From Candidatus Dormiibacterota bacterium (GTDB lineage: Bacteria; Chloroflexota; Dormibacteria; Aeolococcales; Aeolococcaceae): a stretch of DNA of 26,690 bases. This document shows, piece by piece, positions 17,276-24,299 of this stretch. The stretch covers positions 1 through 26,690 of the forward strand of contig PMYJ01000001.1 of NCBI GenBank assembly GCA_003170875.1, given 5' to 3'. The notes under the pieces were generated by a model that ran no database searches, had not been told where the DNA came from, and saw nothing but the letters and a program-made list of their open reading frames with translations. Position numbers and translations under genes: made by a program. Within the stretch, counting starts at the first letter, position 1; each line of letters opens with the position of its first letter.

Positions 17276-17854
17276 ATGAATGGGGAGATCGGTGCCCGAC
17301 GAGCGATCGGAGCCGCATGGGCCATGCTGGAGCGGATGAAGGCCGTGCTGAACGATCTGCACGATCCCGACACCCACCGAGCCGCTACCGCCGCCTATCT
17401 CATCGCGGTCTTTGGCAGGGCCACGACGATGACTTTGCAGACCATCCGCACATACGACCCCGATCACTTCAACCTCTGGTATGCGCCGAAAGAGGACTTC
17501 ATGCGAGATGATCCGTTGCTCAAGTTCTTCAATTCGCTGCGCAACCAATTCCTTCATGAAGGGGGCGTCTGGCACACGGGCAAGCACCAGTTGATCGGCT
17601 CGCGCATGGCTGACGACGACAATGGCCCCTGGGAGTGGCATTTCACGAACTCCCCAACCCAGCACGATGGTGAGCCAATTCCAAGTTCGCCAGGGGTCGC
17701 GATGCCGGGAATGGCGCTATTGATCGGCCCCCAGCCAACCGTTGAGGTGCTGGCACGCCTCTACCTCGCATTCCTGGAACGCTTGTGGAAGGAAGCGTGG
17801 GAGGAATTCATGCCTCTGGCTCCTCAAGCTGGCGAAGCGCCTCCAACGCCTTAG
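17276..17854 (+). CDS. HEPN-like protein with RNxxxH motif
   Basis: The ATG has an excellent ribosome binding site (AAGGAG, 8 nt spacing). The 192-aa product is mostly helical, with DDPLLKFFNSLRNQFLHEGG around residues 78-97. RNQFLH (Arg89 to His94) matches the Rx4H signature of HEPN ribonucleases, which are common in toxin-antitoxin, Abi and other defence modules. No nucleotidyltransferase (MNT) antitoxin is next to it. The upstream partner is the 245-aa protein. The 3' end overlaps a 58-aa minus-strand frame. If active it would cleave RNA, but many RNxxxH proteins of this size are uncharacterised. Motif seen, function inferred. Confidence 0.8.
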   Translation: MNGEIGARRAIGAAWAMLERMKAVLNDLHDPDTHRAATAAYLIAVFGRATTMTLQTIRTYDPDHFNLWYAPKEDFMRDDPLLKFFNSLRNQFLHEGGVWHTGKHQLIGSRMADDDNGPWEWHFTNSPTQHDGEPIPSSPGVAMPGMALLIGPQPTVEVLARLYLAFLERLWKEAWEEFMPLAPQAGEAPPTP

Positions 17855-17984
17855 CAGTTGGTGGTGGGTTGCCCCAGGTACCGGCAATGTCTACGAGAGG
17901 CCGGTCGGGGTACTCATCGCGGACAAGGCCAACGAGAACTTCCACCGCAAGCTCAAGCTGCTTGCGGGTGAGACGGGGCGTCAC
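17808..17984 (-). CDS. 58-aa hypothetical small protein overlapping the HEPN-like gene
   Basis: From GTG 17984 the minus strand reads VTPRLTRKQLELAVEVLV, then GLVRDEYPDRPLVDIAGT, then WGNPPPTAKALEAL, ending QLEEPEA. The first half makes an amphipathic helix and the composition is typical of real small acidic proteins. An in-frame stop lies just upstream, so GTG is the likely start, with a weak GGGTG before it. The gene is convergent with the HEPN-like gene and overlaps its last 47 nt. It could be an antitoxin or a regulator, but I do not recognise a family. Confidence 0.45.
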   Translation of the reverse strand: MTPRLTRKQLELAVEVLVGLVRDEYPDRPLVDIAGTWGNPPPTAKALEALRQLEEPEA

Positions 17985-18529
17985 GACCGGTCACCCGGCC
18001 GCGTATGCGGAGGGTCATCCCCTCCGTCTGAAGAGTCGCCCTCGGTAGGTGAGGGGTCACCGTCCGCGCCCTTGAGCCGTACCCCGGGTAGAGGCTCTAC
18101 AAGATCGCCTCTACAGTCAAGGGATACTCGCGCTGATCTGTGGAGGATGGATCAGTCAAAAGCGATTCCAGTAGTGAGGCCGACGGGCTCACCGGCGCGC
18201 GTGGGGAAGGTCGTCAGGCTCACTCCAAGGGTCCCAAGCCCACGAAGGCTGTATCCGCATAACCAAGCCAGACCCAGGGGTGTCGTTCTGCTATAAACCA
18301 GTTCGGCCTCGCCAATCCGCCCACCCTTGCGGCCGCCGTCTCGCCGTCGCCGGGTCGACGGAGGCCGCACTCCTAGAGCGATTGGCCCGCTAGCCCTTGG
18401 GCCGGGTTCAGTAAACGCGTCAATCCGTGGCGCGGGAGGTCAGCGCCGCTGAAGATCACACTGGCATCCGCTGAAGCCCGACGGACGGTTGGGGAGTAGT
18501 GAGCCATCGCCATGATGGAGCCCGATCGC
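17985..18529. other. Stretch without a convincing gene
   Basis: Both strands show only Arg/Pro/Ser-rich frames. A 49-codon plus frame from ATG 18148 (MDQSKAIPVVRPTGS...) is preceded by GGAGG with no spacing and is not persuasive. The region separates the HEPN-like cluster from the truncated nuclease fragment and may be a scar of past deletions. Confidence 0.35.
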
Positions 18530-18817
18530 CTACGACTCCTGGATAAGGGTGAATGTCTCGCGTCCGTATATGGTTCTGACGTCGTGGATCTGGGAGATTG
18601 GCCATCTTGAGGTGATGCCTGAGCCCCACGGGCGATTCTTGTCGATTGCCCATGGCAACGCGGGGAAGACGAACTGATCGTCTGTTTGGGCGTCGGCCGC
18701 AGGCGCCGCCTCCTGCAAGAGCGCGGCGTCTGACTGCAACGACCGGAGGTATGCCCACGCCGCCAGCGATGACTTTGCGTAATGCCAGTGGCCCATGTTC
18801 CAGGTGACGAAGCGCAT
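18530..18817 (-). pseudogene. Truncated endonuclease/exonuclease/phosphatase family protein
   Basis: ATG 18817 follows a strong GGAGGAAA at good spacing. The 95-aa frame reads MRFVTWNMGHWHYAKSS, then AWAYLRSLQSDAALLQEA and WGSGITSRWPI. This is the beginning of an EEP-superfamily domain: the WNMG Asn and LLQEA Glu are the first metal-binding positions. The remaining two thirds, with the catalytic His/Asp motifs, are missing and the frame stops at 18530, with no continuation found in other frames. It is probably a 3'-deleted gene, though a small expressed fragment cannot be excluded. Confidence 0.65.
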
Positions 18818-19132
18818 CACTTTCCTCCAGCATGAAGGGGAAATATCATAGGGCCAAGGGGCCGAGTGTCCCGAGCGGGTGGGCACTCTCCCTCGCACCG
18901 ATCGAGGCGACCGCTTCCACGAGGTCCCAGGCGGTTTCAAGCCAGCCCTGGAGCTTCGTCCGCCGTCGGGGCGAGCTCGTAGGTGCGGATGTGAGAGGAG
19001 CGCGAGAGCCCCGTCCTAGGTCACATGTACCCGGCCGGCAAGATCAGCGTCTCCCAGGAAGTGGGTGAGACGAAGGAGCTGGCACAAGCGCCGAAGGAGT
19101 GGTGATGATGGGGCACGCCGTTCATTGGTTGG
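18818..19132. other. Stretch without a clear gene
   Basis: The region holds the upstream sequence of the EEP fragment. A short plus frame with ATG 19024 (MYPAGKISVSQEVGE..., 27 aa) looks protein-like and might be the tail of a lost gene, but it is too short to call. Confidence 0.3.
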
Positions 19133-19786
19133 TCAGCAGTCGAGGGCCGTGGTGCCCGCATCGGTGGGCGGCCAGGCGTATGCCGACTCGAGCGCGTAGC
19201 CGAGCGAGATGAGGCGCGCGTAGTTGCCCGCCCACTCGGCGTTCCAGGCGGCGTCGTTGGGGTTGCCGTCGCCCAGGTGGGTGCTCTGGCCACAGAGGTT
19301 CCAGACCATCATGTCGACCACCGCGTTGTAGGCGGGCTGGGTGCCGGTGGAGCAGAGCGGGGTCACCACGTAGTACAGCTCGGAGCCCCAGCGGTTGGCC
19401 CAGGTCTGGTAGTAGCCGCTGCCCTGCCGGGTGGCCGTGGCCTGGTCGAGGGTCTGGTCCTCCTGCAGCGTCGCCGTGGCCCACTCGCAGTCGGCGGCCG
19501 ACCAGGGGATGGACAGCGCGGCGGGGGCGGGCGTGGCGGTGGCCGTCGCCGACGAGGGCTCGGGCGGCGCGGCCAGTACCGGCGGCGAGAAGAGAGCGGG
19601 CACGGTAGGAGAGCCGGAGGGTGCGCTGGACGTAGCAGTAGACAGCGGCGAAGAAGGCTGCGTCGCCACGCCTCCGACAAGGCTGCACCCGGTCAGCGAA
19701 GTGGCGACGGCGAAAGCTGCGACGCCGACCCAACGGGCGGTGGACCCCCGCCACCCTCGGCGAGGCGTCCCCCTCTGTAGCCGCAC
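19133..19786 (-). CDS. Putative lipoprotein
   Basis: From GTG 19786 the 217-aa product has a basic N-terminus (RLQRGTPRR), a hydrophobic segment (WVGVAAFAVATS) and a lipobox LTGC with the lipid-bearing Cys34. A long Ser/Thr/Pro/Ala-rich linker (about 40-95) leads to a compact C-terminal domain (about 95-217) rich in Trp and with four cysteines (DCEW, LCST, LCGQ, terminal DC) that may form disulfides. Export and anchoring to the outer face of the cytoplasmic membrane are likely. The function is not recognisable. It could be an entry-exclusion or surface protein of the element, but nothing proves that. Confidence 0.8.
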   Translation of the reverse strand: MRLQRGTPRRGWRGSTARWVGVAAFAVATSLTGCSLVGGVATQPSSPLSTATSSAPSGSPTVPALFSPPVLAAPPEPSSATATATPAPAALSIPWSAADCEWATATLQEDQTLDQATATRQGSGYYQTWANRWGSELYYVVTPLCSTGTQPAYNAVVDMMVWNLCGQSTHLGDGNPNDAAWNAEWAGNYARLISLGYALESAYAWPPTDAGTTALDC

Positions 19787-19868
19787 CCTGCGCCCCCGTC
19801 AGAGCGCCATTCGCCCGGTGCGATGGCCCCTGTCACGGAAGTATAGCGCCCGACCAGACCGGGCGTGA

Positions 19869-19880
19869 AGACTATAGTCT
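19869..19880. promoter_or_regulatory. 12-bp palindromic operator candidate upstream of the XRE gene
   Basis: AGACTATAGTCT is a perfect palindrome about 40 bp before the XRE start. Its right half GTCT is followed after 2 nt by AGAC, giving overlapping inverted half-sites. TATAGT inside it could serve as the -10 box. A repressor bound here would block its own promoter. Confidence 0.45.
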
Positions 19881-19919
19881 GTAGACCAGTAGCCTACTCT
19901 CGAATCACTGTCCGAGACC

Positions 19920-20195
19920 ATGAAGGCCACGGAAGGTCTGCTGGCCGGGTTCGCCCAGGCGCTCCGAGAGCGTCGGCACGCGACCGCGATCTCCCAGGAG
20001 GAGCTGGCCCATCGAGCCGACCTCCACCGGACCTACGTGTCGCAACTGGAGCGCGGGCTAAAGAGCCCATCCCTGGCAGCCATCCAAGCCCTGGCCGCGG
20101 CCCTGGACCTGCGCCCGCACCAGTTGGTCCGCGCCGCCGAGGAGGCGGCTGGGTCGCGGTCCGGGGCAGGGCAGGGGCGAGGCGCCGCAAGATGA
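19920..20195 (+). CDS. XRE-family transcriptional regulator
   Basis: The 91-aa product is a classic Cro/C1-type HTH: FAQALRERRHATAISQEELAHRADLHRTYVSQLERG, then SPSLAAIQALAAALDL (about residues 10-66), with a short Arg/Gly tail. Such single-domain regulators in mobile elements control excision, replication or transfer genes. The ribosome binding site is weak. A palindrome lies just upstream and suggests autoregulation. It is divergent from the lipoprotein gene and convergent with the serine resolvase gene. Confidence 0.88.
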   Translation: MKATEGLLAGFAQALRERRHATAISQEELAHRADLHRTYVSQLERGLKSPSLAAIQALAAALDLRPHQLVRAAEEAAGSRSGAGQGRGAAR

Positions 20196-20257
20196 GAGGC
20201 CGGTCTGCTCGGAAAGGACCTCCTTCCGGAACGCCCAGGCCGGCACCCTCGTCGTAT

Positions 20258-20935
20258 TCAGCCCTCCGGCGCCTTTTCCGGCTCCCCTTTTAGAGCGGTC
20301 AGCAACCGCTCGAGGGTTCCGATCCCGACCCGCAGGCGCTTGGCGGCGGCACGCTTGCTCATTTGGTGGGCGTCGATGGCCGCCGCTACCTCGGCGAGGT
20401 GGCGGGCGACATGCGGACGCTCGTCGGCCCGGGGCCGCCCGATGCGCGCCCCCTTCCGCCGGGCGTTGGCCATGCCCTCGCGCACTCGCTCGGCGATGAG
20501 GGCACGCTCGAACTCGGCGACGGCCGCGAGGATGGTTAGCAGGAGCCTGCCCGTAGACGTGGTCGTGTCGATGTCCTGCGTCAGTGTCCGGAAGCCGACC
20601 CCGGCATGCTCCCACGTCTCCAGAGTGCGAAGGCAGTGCAGGGAGGACCGGAAGGCCCGGTCCAGCTTCCACACCATCACCAGGTCGACCCGGCGCAGGC
20701 GCACGTCGACGAGGAGCCGGGCCCAATCGGCACGGCCGGCCATGTCCGCCGCCGAGGCGTGGTCGACGTACTCGGTGGCCTCCCACCCCCGCGCCACCGT
20801 GTATTCACGCATCGGGTGCAGCTGTAAGGCGGGGTCCTGGTCGCGATCGCGGGTCGAGACGCGCGCGTAGATGGCGACGCGGGTCGGACGATTGCCGCCG
20901 CGGGCCGGGCGTAGATCATCCCCCGTGATTGCCAT
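20258..20935 (-). CDS. Serine recombinase (resolvase/invertase family)
   Basis: I choose ATG 20935 because the frame upstream is Arg-rich. The 225-aa product has the resolvase N-terminal domain: VAIYARVSTRDRDQDP with nucleophile Ser27, VMVWKLDRAFRS, and the long E-helix TGRLLLTILAAVAEFERALIAERVREGMA. It is followed by the RRKGARIGRPRADE hinge and a C-terminal HTH (MSKRAAAKRLRVGIGTLERLL). Length and layout fit a small Tn3-type resolvase or DNA invertase rather than a large serine integrase. It may resolve dimers of a replicating form of the element. It lies 29 nt after the RHH-like gene on the same strand, probably in one operon. Confidence 0.92.
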   Translation of the reverse strand: MAITGDDLRPARGGNRPTRVAIYARVSTRDRDQDPALQLHPMREYTVARGWEATEYVDHASAADMAGRADWARLLVDVRLRRVDLVMVWKLDRAFRSSLHCLRTLETWEHAGVGFRTLTQDIDTTTSTGRLLLTILAAVAEFERALIAERVREGMANARRKGARIGRPRADERPHVARHLAEVAAAIDAHQMSKRAAAKRLRVGIGTLERLLTALKGEPEKAPEG

Positions 20936-20964
20936 CGAGAATCCAGGCCCTCGCACAGGGGGTG

Positions 20965-21420
20965 TCAGCCTCGCGGCCGGACGCAGGCGGCGTGCCCCCA
21001 GCCTGCGGAGGTCAGGGCCTCGGCAGCTGCCTCGGCGCTCGCGCGATCGGCGCGCAGCTCGATGAGCGTGCCGCAGACCGCGCAAGCGTAGCGGACGCGG
21101 TATTCGGCGGCAGCCTCAGCGTACCCGGCCTTCCGGCCCTCGGCGTACCCGGCTCGCCGACCGTCTGCCAGTCCGAGAGACCGGCCCTCGCGCCGACCCT
21201 CCTCGCGGCCTCTAGACCGCCCGGTCTCGAGTGCGCCGGTAAGGTCGCGCTCGAGCAGACCGAGACCCTGCAGAAAGAGCCCGCTCGTGCTCTCCCCGCT
21301 CTCCACGCCAAGCCGCTTGAGCCGCTGGAGCGTCTCTCGGTCGACCCGTGCGGCGACGGTGGGATGTGCGTCGTCGTACCGCCGACGTGAGGGTGGAACG
21401 CTACGACGCCGCGCTGTCAT
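20965..21420 (-). CDS. RHH-like DNA-binding protein with Gly/Arg repeats and CxxC tail
   Basis: The 151-aa product opens with a ribbon-helix-helix-like segment (HPTVAARVDRETLQRLKRLG, then VESGESTSGLFLQGLGLL). A middle region has repeated G-R-x-x-G/G-Y-A-E-G units (about 67-103). The C-terminus has CAVCG ... HAAC, a possible zinc site. GGAG precedes the ATG. RHH proteins of mobile elements act as partition or copy-control repressors and bind short direct repeats; three such repeats with 12-bp phasing lie 30-60 bp upstream. Together with the downstream resolvase it may form a stability module. The DNA-binding call is inferred from pattern. Confidence 0.75.
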   Translation of the reverse strand: MTARRRSVPPSRRRYDDAHPTVAARVDRETLQRLKRLGVESGESTSGLFLQGLGLLERDLTGALETGRSRGREEGRREGRSLGLADGRRAGYAEGRKAGYAEAAAEYRVRYACAVCGTLIELRADRASAEAAAEALTSAGWGHAACVRPRG

Positions 21421-21451
21421 TGGACTCCATCCCAGTGTCGTAGACGATAGA

Positions 21452-21483
21452 GTTGACCATACAGATAACCATGTCGTTAACCA
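21452..21483. promoter_or_regulatory. Three phased direct repeats, putative RHH operator
   Basis: GTTGACCA (21452-21459), GATAACCA (21464-21471) and GTTAACCA (21476-21483) share the pattern GWTRACCA and start exactly 12 bp apart. They lie just upstream of the RHH-like gene. RHH repressors such as the omega and ParG types bind phased direct repeats in their own promoters. Confidence 0.55.
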
Positions 21484-21500
21484 CTCTCGTTTACGAAGGA

Positions 21501-21518
21501 TTGCGAACCTTTGCGAAC
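21501..21518. repeat. Two TTGCGAAC direct repeats
   Basis: TTGCGAAC occurs at 21501-21508 and 21511-21518, one helical turn apart, immediately before the large hairpin. Two helix-phased units next to a perfect inverted repeat suggest a protein binding site for replication or transcription control. Confidence 0.45.
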
Positions 21519-21554
21519 ACTCTCACTACGCGCGCGCACGCGTAGTGAGAGTGT
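21517..21554. repeat. Perfect 16-bp inverted repeat with 6-nt loop
   Basis: The left arm ACACTCTCACTACGCG (21517-21532) is the exact reverse complement of 21539-21554, with loop CGCGCA. No T-tract follows on either strand, and the site lies between the divergent starts of the RHH-like gene and the plus-strand gene at 21688, so a simple terminator is unlikely. It may be a single-strand origin, a nicking site or a dimeric-protein operator. Confidence 0.75.
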
Positions 21555-21687
21555 GTAGTCGACCGGAAGGTGGCGCTCCGCATAGTGAGTCGGGGTTGTT
21601 GCTGCCCACGTCAGCGTGCACAACCGAAGGCTTCGCGGTAGTGTTGGAGCAAAGCTTCGCGAGGGGCTGTGGGAGGAGAACCACGTT

Positions 21688-22194
21688 ATGGCAGTAGCCA
21701 GGGACCAGTTGACCGACGAAGAGCGCATCAGCGATGTCAACGGTGGGCATGGCAGCGCTCGGGCTGCCAGTGCGCTCGAAGTGGCGACGATCCGCGAACA
21801 CGTCGATACGGTGGAGCACCGTGTCGACAGGCTGGAAGGGACCGTCTTCGGTGAGCCAGCGGAGGGCGCAGCCCGGGATGGGGAGTTGGCAAGGGAGACT
21901 CCGGCGAGCGTTGCGGGCCCCGTCACCACTGATGCCGAGACTATGGCGATGGCGGGGGTGACTGCGCCGGTGGCGCCGGAACCTCTCCGCACTGCGGCGG
22001 CCCTGGAGCACCGACCGGCGTACATCGTCATGCCGGTGTCGGGGACCGAGCTTCTCGACTTCATCGCAAGCCAACCAGCCTCCGCCCCGGGGTCTTTCTC
22101 CGAGATGCTCGGCCCCCCGACCAGGGCGATGCCCTCCCAGGCCACTGAGCCCGAACCAGGGGGGCGTCGCCGGAGCCGAAGGGGTCGTGGCTGA
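21688..22194 (+). CDS. Hypothetical protein with short coiled coil and disordered tail
   Basis: ATG 21688 is preceded by GGGAGGAG at good spacing. The 168-aa product has a helical heptad-like stretch (VATIREHVDTVEHRVDRLEG, about residues 32-51), an Ala/Pro/Glu-rich middle, a more ordered segment (PAYIVMPVSGTELLDFIAS) and a basic tail (GGRRRSRRGRG). The frame is supported mainly by the ribosome binding site and the helix; longer frames run antisense to it but look non-coding. It lies between the hairpin and the iteron cluster, that is, inside the putative origin region. A role in replication or partition is possible. I do not recognise a family. Confidence 0.5.
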   Translation: MAVARDQLTDEERISDVNGGHGSARAASALEVATIREHVDTVEHRVDRLEGTVFGEPAEGAARDGELARETPASVAGPVTTDAETMAMAGVTAPVAPEPLRTAAALEHRPAYIVMPVSGTELLDFIASQPASAPGSFSEMLGPPTRAMPSQATEPEPGGRRRSRRGRG

Positions 22195-22276
22195 CCCACC
22201 GCTGAACACCGGCGGCCAGCAGCCGACGGCAGAGACGCCCATGGGGGGTACCCCATGCCGTAGGAGCGACCGTAAG

Positions 22277-22401
22277 GGTGAGTCAAGTGAGTCAGGTGAG
22301 TTAGGTGAGTTACTCGCCCCTCGCGCTCATGTGCCGAAACGTCGGATGCAGAGTGGACCGGTGACTGACTCACCACACTCACCTCACTCGCCTCTCTCGG
22401 C
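22277..22401. repeat. Iteron-like cluster: four direct and three inverted 9-bp units
   Basis: Four tandem units run without gaps from 22277 to 22312: GGTGAGTCA, AGTGAGTCA, GGTGAGTTA, GGTGAGTTA. After 53 bp three gap-free units run in the opposite orientation (22366-22392): TGACTCACC, ACACTCACC, TCACTCGCC, with a decayed fourth to 22401. The last units overlap the stop of the primase-associated ATPase gene. Tandem 9-bp units next to replication genes resemble iterons of a replication origin. Alternatively the array forms a hairpin that ends transcription of the two convergent genes. Confidence 0.6.
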
Positions 22402-23931
22402 GGTGACCTTCCAGCGCAGCGCACGGTGAGATGTACCGACGCGGAGGACGCGAAGCCCATCATCGCCATAAGGACGGCGCTCCCGCTGCTGAAATGCGTT
22501 GCCAAGAAGTCGGCTCCAGCGGTCACTCTGCGCATCGGCGAAAGCGCTGGGCATCGCCTCACGCAGGGCCACGCCTAGGGCGTCATTGGCCCTTGCGGCC
22601 TGCGCAGCCTCCGCGGCTGTGAACGCTCGGTCGGGGAATGCGTCGCACAACGCCCGGAGGAAGACGTGCCACTCGGTTGTCTCGAGGTCCGCCCCCTCGT
22701 ACATGGCGTCCTGGTTCGCGAGGAAGCCCTCAATCCCAGCCGTTCCCAACACCCCGCCCACTACACGTGCCCAGCCGTCGAAAGAGCCTAGGAATGTCGG
22801 AGGAGGCGGCGGCTGTCCATCTGCCACCCATGCGCGAATGAGGGTGAGGAGCGCGGTAAGAAGTGCCGCACGTTGCGTCTGCACATACCCGACTAGGTTG
22901 GGATGGATGAACTGTGACCGTTTCCATGGGCGTGCCATCTGTGCGTCGAGGCAAATCCAATAACACCGCCGCGGGAGATCCCCACCGAGCTTGAGATTGT
23001 TGCCAGTGGCGGCCCACGTGACGAGCACGGGAACCTCGACCTTGCTGTTGTGACCCAGGAGCCGGTCCTGCCACACCGCCGCGGTGATGGCCGCCGCCAG
23101 AGAGCTGCTCGCCAGCGGCATCTCAACGTTGTCGAAGAGGATAACCGGCTGCCCTCCCGACAGCACTGTGGTGATGCGTTTCCGCATCTCCTCCTCCGAG
23201 CGCGGTGCGGTCGAGACAGCAGCCGTACTCCCGGTTGCGATCAGGCTCGCAACCTCGACGAGTAGGCCCTTTCCTGTGCCTGCCTGCGGCGCTGTGACTG
23301 CTGCGAGCGGGGTCGAACCGGCGATCATTGGCCGACACACCGGCGTTAACAGCAGTGCGAAGGCATGAGCCCGGGAGGCAGCATCCTCGAACGGGAAGTT
23401 CGCGAACACTTCTCGGAGCACGTTTACCGCTGCAGCGAGGTCCTGAGCGGAGGGCGTGTCGGGCACCGTTGGTAGCTGGAACCCGGGGCGCGCGAGGTAG
23501 TAGAGCTGCGTCCCGGGATCGTAGCCCTCCGTGGCGAGGATGCTGCCGTCGGGCCGAACCACGGGCGAGCTGATGACGCCTTTCAGCGGCGGAAAGGGGA
23601 ACTCTCCGCTGCTAAGCAGGTCACGCACCAGCGGCGTGGACGGCACAGTGTGTCGCTGACCGCTCTTGGTCTCCGCCATGAAGTCCGCCGCGCGAGTGAG
23701 GTGGCCGCGAAGATGGTCCTCACCCATCCGCACGATGGTCATCAAGCCGGAGTCATGAACCTCGACACGGACAAGGCTGCCGCTCCGGAGGAAGAGACGC
23801 GGCGGGTCGTTGGCTGCGACGAGTGCGGCAACCGCATCGACGCTCAGGTCACGGAGCGGGCGGTTCGTCGTGAGAATGGTGGGAAGACTTGCGCCGCTCA
23901 CCACATGTAGGGCGGCCTCGCCGGGCGTCAC
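22384..23931 (-). CDS. Primase-associated ATPase/helicase (D5/P4-like)
   Basis: I start the gene at GTG 23931, which has GGAG upstream and overlaps the stop of the preceding gene (GTGA, 23928-23931); a further-upstream GTG (23982) is possible. The product is about 515 aa. An N-terminal domain precedes a P-loop APQAGTGKGLLVEVA, a Walker B VILFDNVE, and VTWAATGNNLKLGGDLPRRCYWICLDA, the sensor segment typical of replicative ATPases that accompany primase-polymerases in integrated elements. A C-terminal part rich in helices (FTAAEAAQAARANDALG) ends with a wing-like RALRWKVTAERGE. It likely unwinds the origin during replication of the excised element. The adjoining iteron-like repeats support this. 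Confidence 0.85.
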   Translation of the reverse strand: MTPGEAALHVVSGASLPTILTTNRPLRDLSVDAVAALVAANDPPRLFLRSGSLVRVEVHDSGLMTIVRMGEDHLRGHLTRAADFMAETKSGQRHTVPSTPLVRDLLSSGEFPFPPLKGVISSPVVRPDGSILATEGYDPGTQLYYLARPGFQLPTVPDTPSAQDLAAAVNVLREVFANFPFEDAASRAHAFALLLTPVCRPMIAGSTPLAAVTAPQAGTGKGLLVEVASLIATGSTAAVSTAPRSEEEMRKRITTVLSGGQPVILFDNVEMPLASSSLAAAITAAVWQDRLLGHNSKVEVPVLVTWAATGNNLKLGGDLPRRCYWICLDAQMARPWKRSQFIHPNLVGYVQTQRAALLTALLTLIRAWVADGQPPPPPTFLGSFDGWARVVGGVLGTAGIEGFLANQDAMYEGADLETTEWHVFLRALCDAFPDRAFTAAEAAQAARANDALGVALREAMPSAFADAQSDRWSRLLGNAFQQRERRPYGDDGLRVLRVGTSHRALRWKVTAERGE

Positions 23932-24299
23932 TTGCCGCCACTCCGGCAACGTCTCTCTCGCTGAGAGATGCTCGCGACGCACCTGTGCACCTCGTCTTCG
24001 GCGAGTGGAGGTTGGCAGCCACTGGCATTCCAGGCCTGGAGCAGTTCCAAGACGACGCTCCTACTGCTGCCAGATGCTCCGATCGGGCCGGAACATGCCG
24101 CGCGTGGAACCAGTTCCAGCCGGGTCGCCGCCCGCGCCTCGCGGATGGCCGACAGCACCTCCGACAGCAGCAGGTAGACATCGCCGCCAACCTCAATGGT
24201 GAGGTCGGGCGCGTGGACCGGGCACCGGGCGCCGGGCCGGCACCAGCGGCAGGGGCTGCTCAGCGCGGTGCTCTCGTCTCGGAGGTTGGCGCCGTCCAC
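23928..24299 (-). CDS. Small PriCT-like protein, possible remnant or subunit of a primase
   Basis: GTG 24299 has GAGGG at good spacing and overlaps the upstream HTH gene by 40 nt. The 123-aa product has an N-terminal cysteine cluster (CRWCRPGARCPVH). The C-terminal part (SRSVVLELLQAWNASGCQPPL, then EDEVHRCVASISQRERR) is the pattern that ends the primase C-terminal (PriCT) region of primase-polymerase proteins. No catalytic primase domain is present. Together with the next gene this looks like a split primase-helicase in which the polymerase part is lost or supplied by the host. It could also be a loader or adaptor for the ATPase. Confidence 0.65.
   Translation of the reverse strand: MDGANLRDESTALSSPCRWCRPGARCPVHAPDLTIEVGGDVYLLLSEVLSAIREARAATRLELVPRAACSGPIGASGSSRSVVLELLQAWNASGCQPPLAEDEVHRCVASISQRERRCRSGGK

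Noticed and set aside
17742..18296. 184-codon plus frame after the HEPN-like gene
   Set aside because: Composition is not protein-like, it has no good start signal, and its first part overlaps the HEPN-like gene.
22277..22401. CRISPR array
   Set aside because: Units are only 9 bp, contiguous, without spacers and with mixed orientation. No cas genes are present.
21477..22562. Minus-strand frame of 361 codons with THLTHLTH repeats
   Set aside because: The repeats come from the iteron-like DNA array. The frame runs antisense to the better supported gene at 21688 and has low-complexity Ser/Arg composition.
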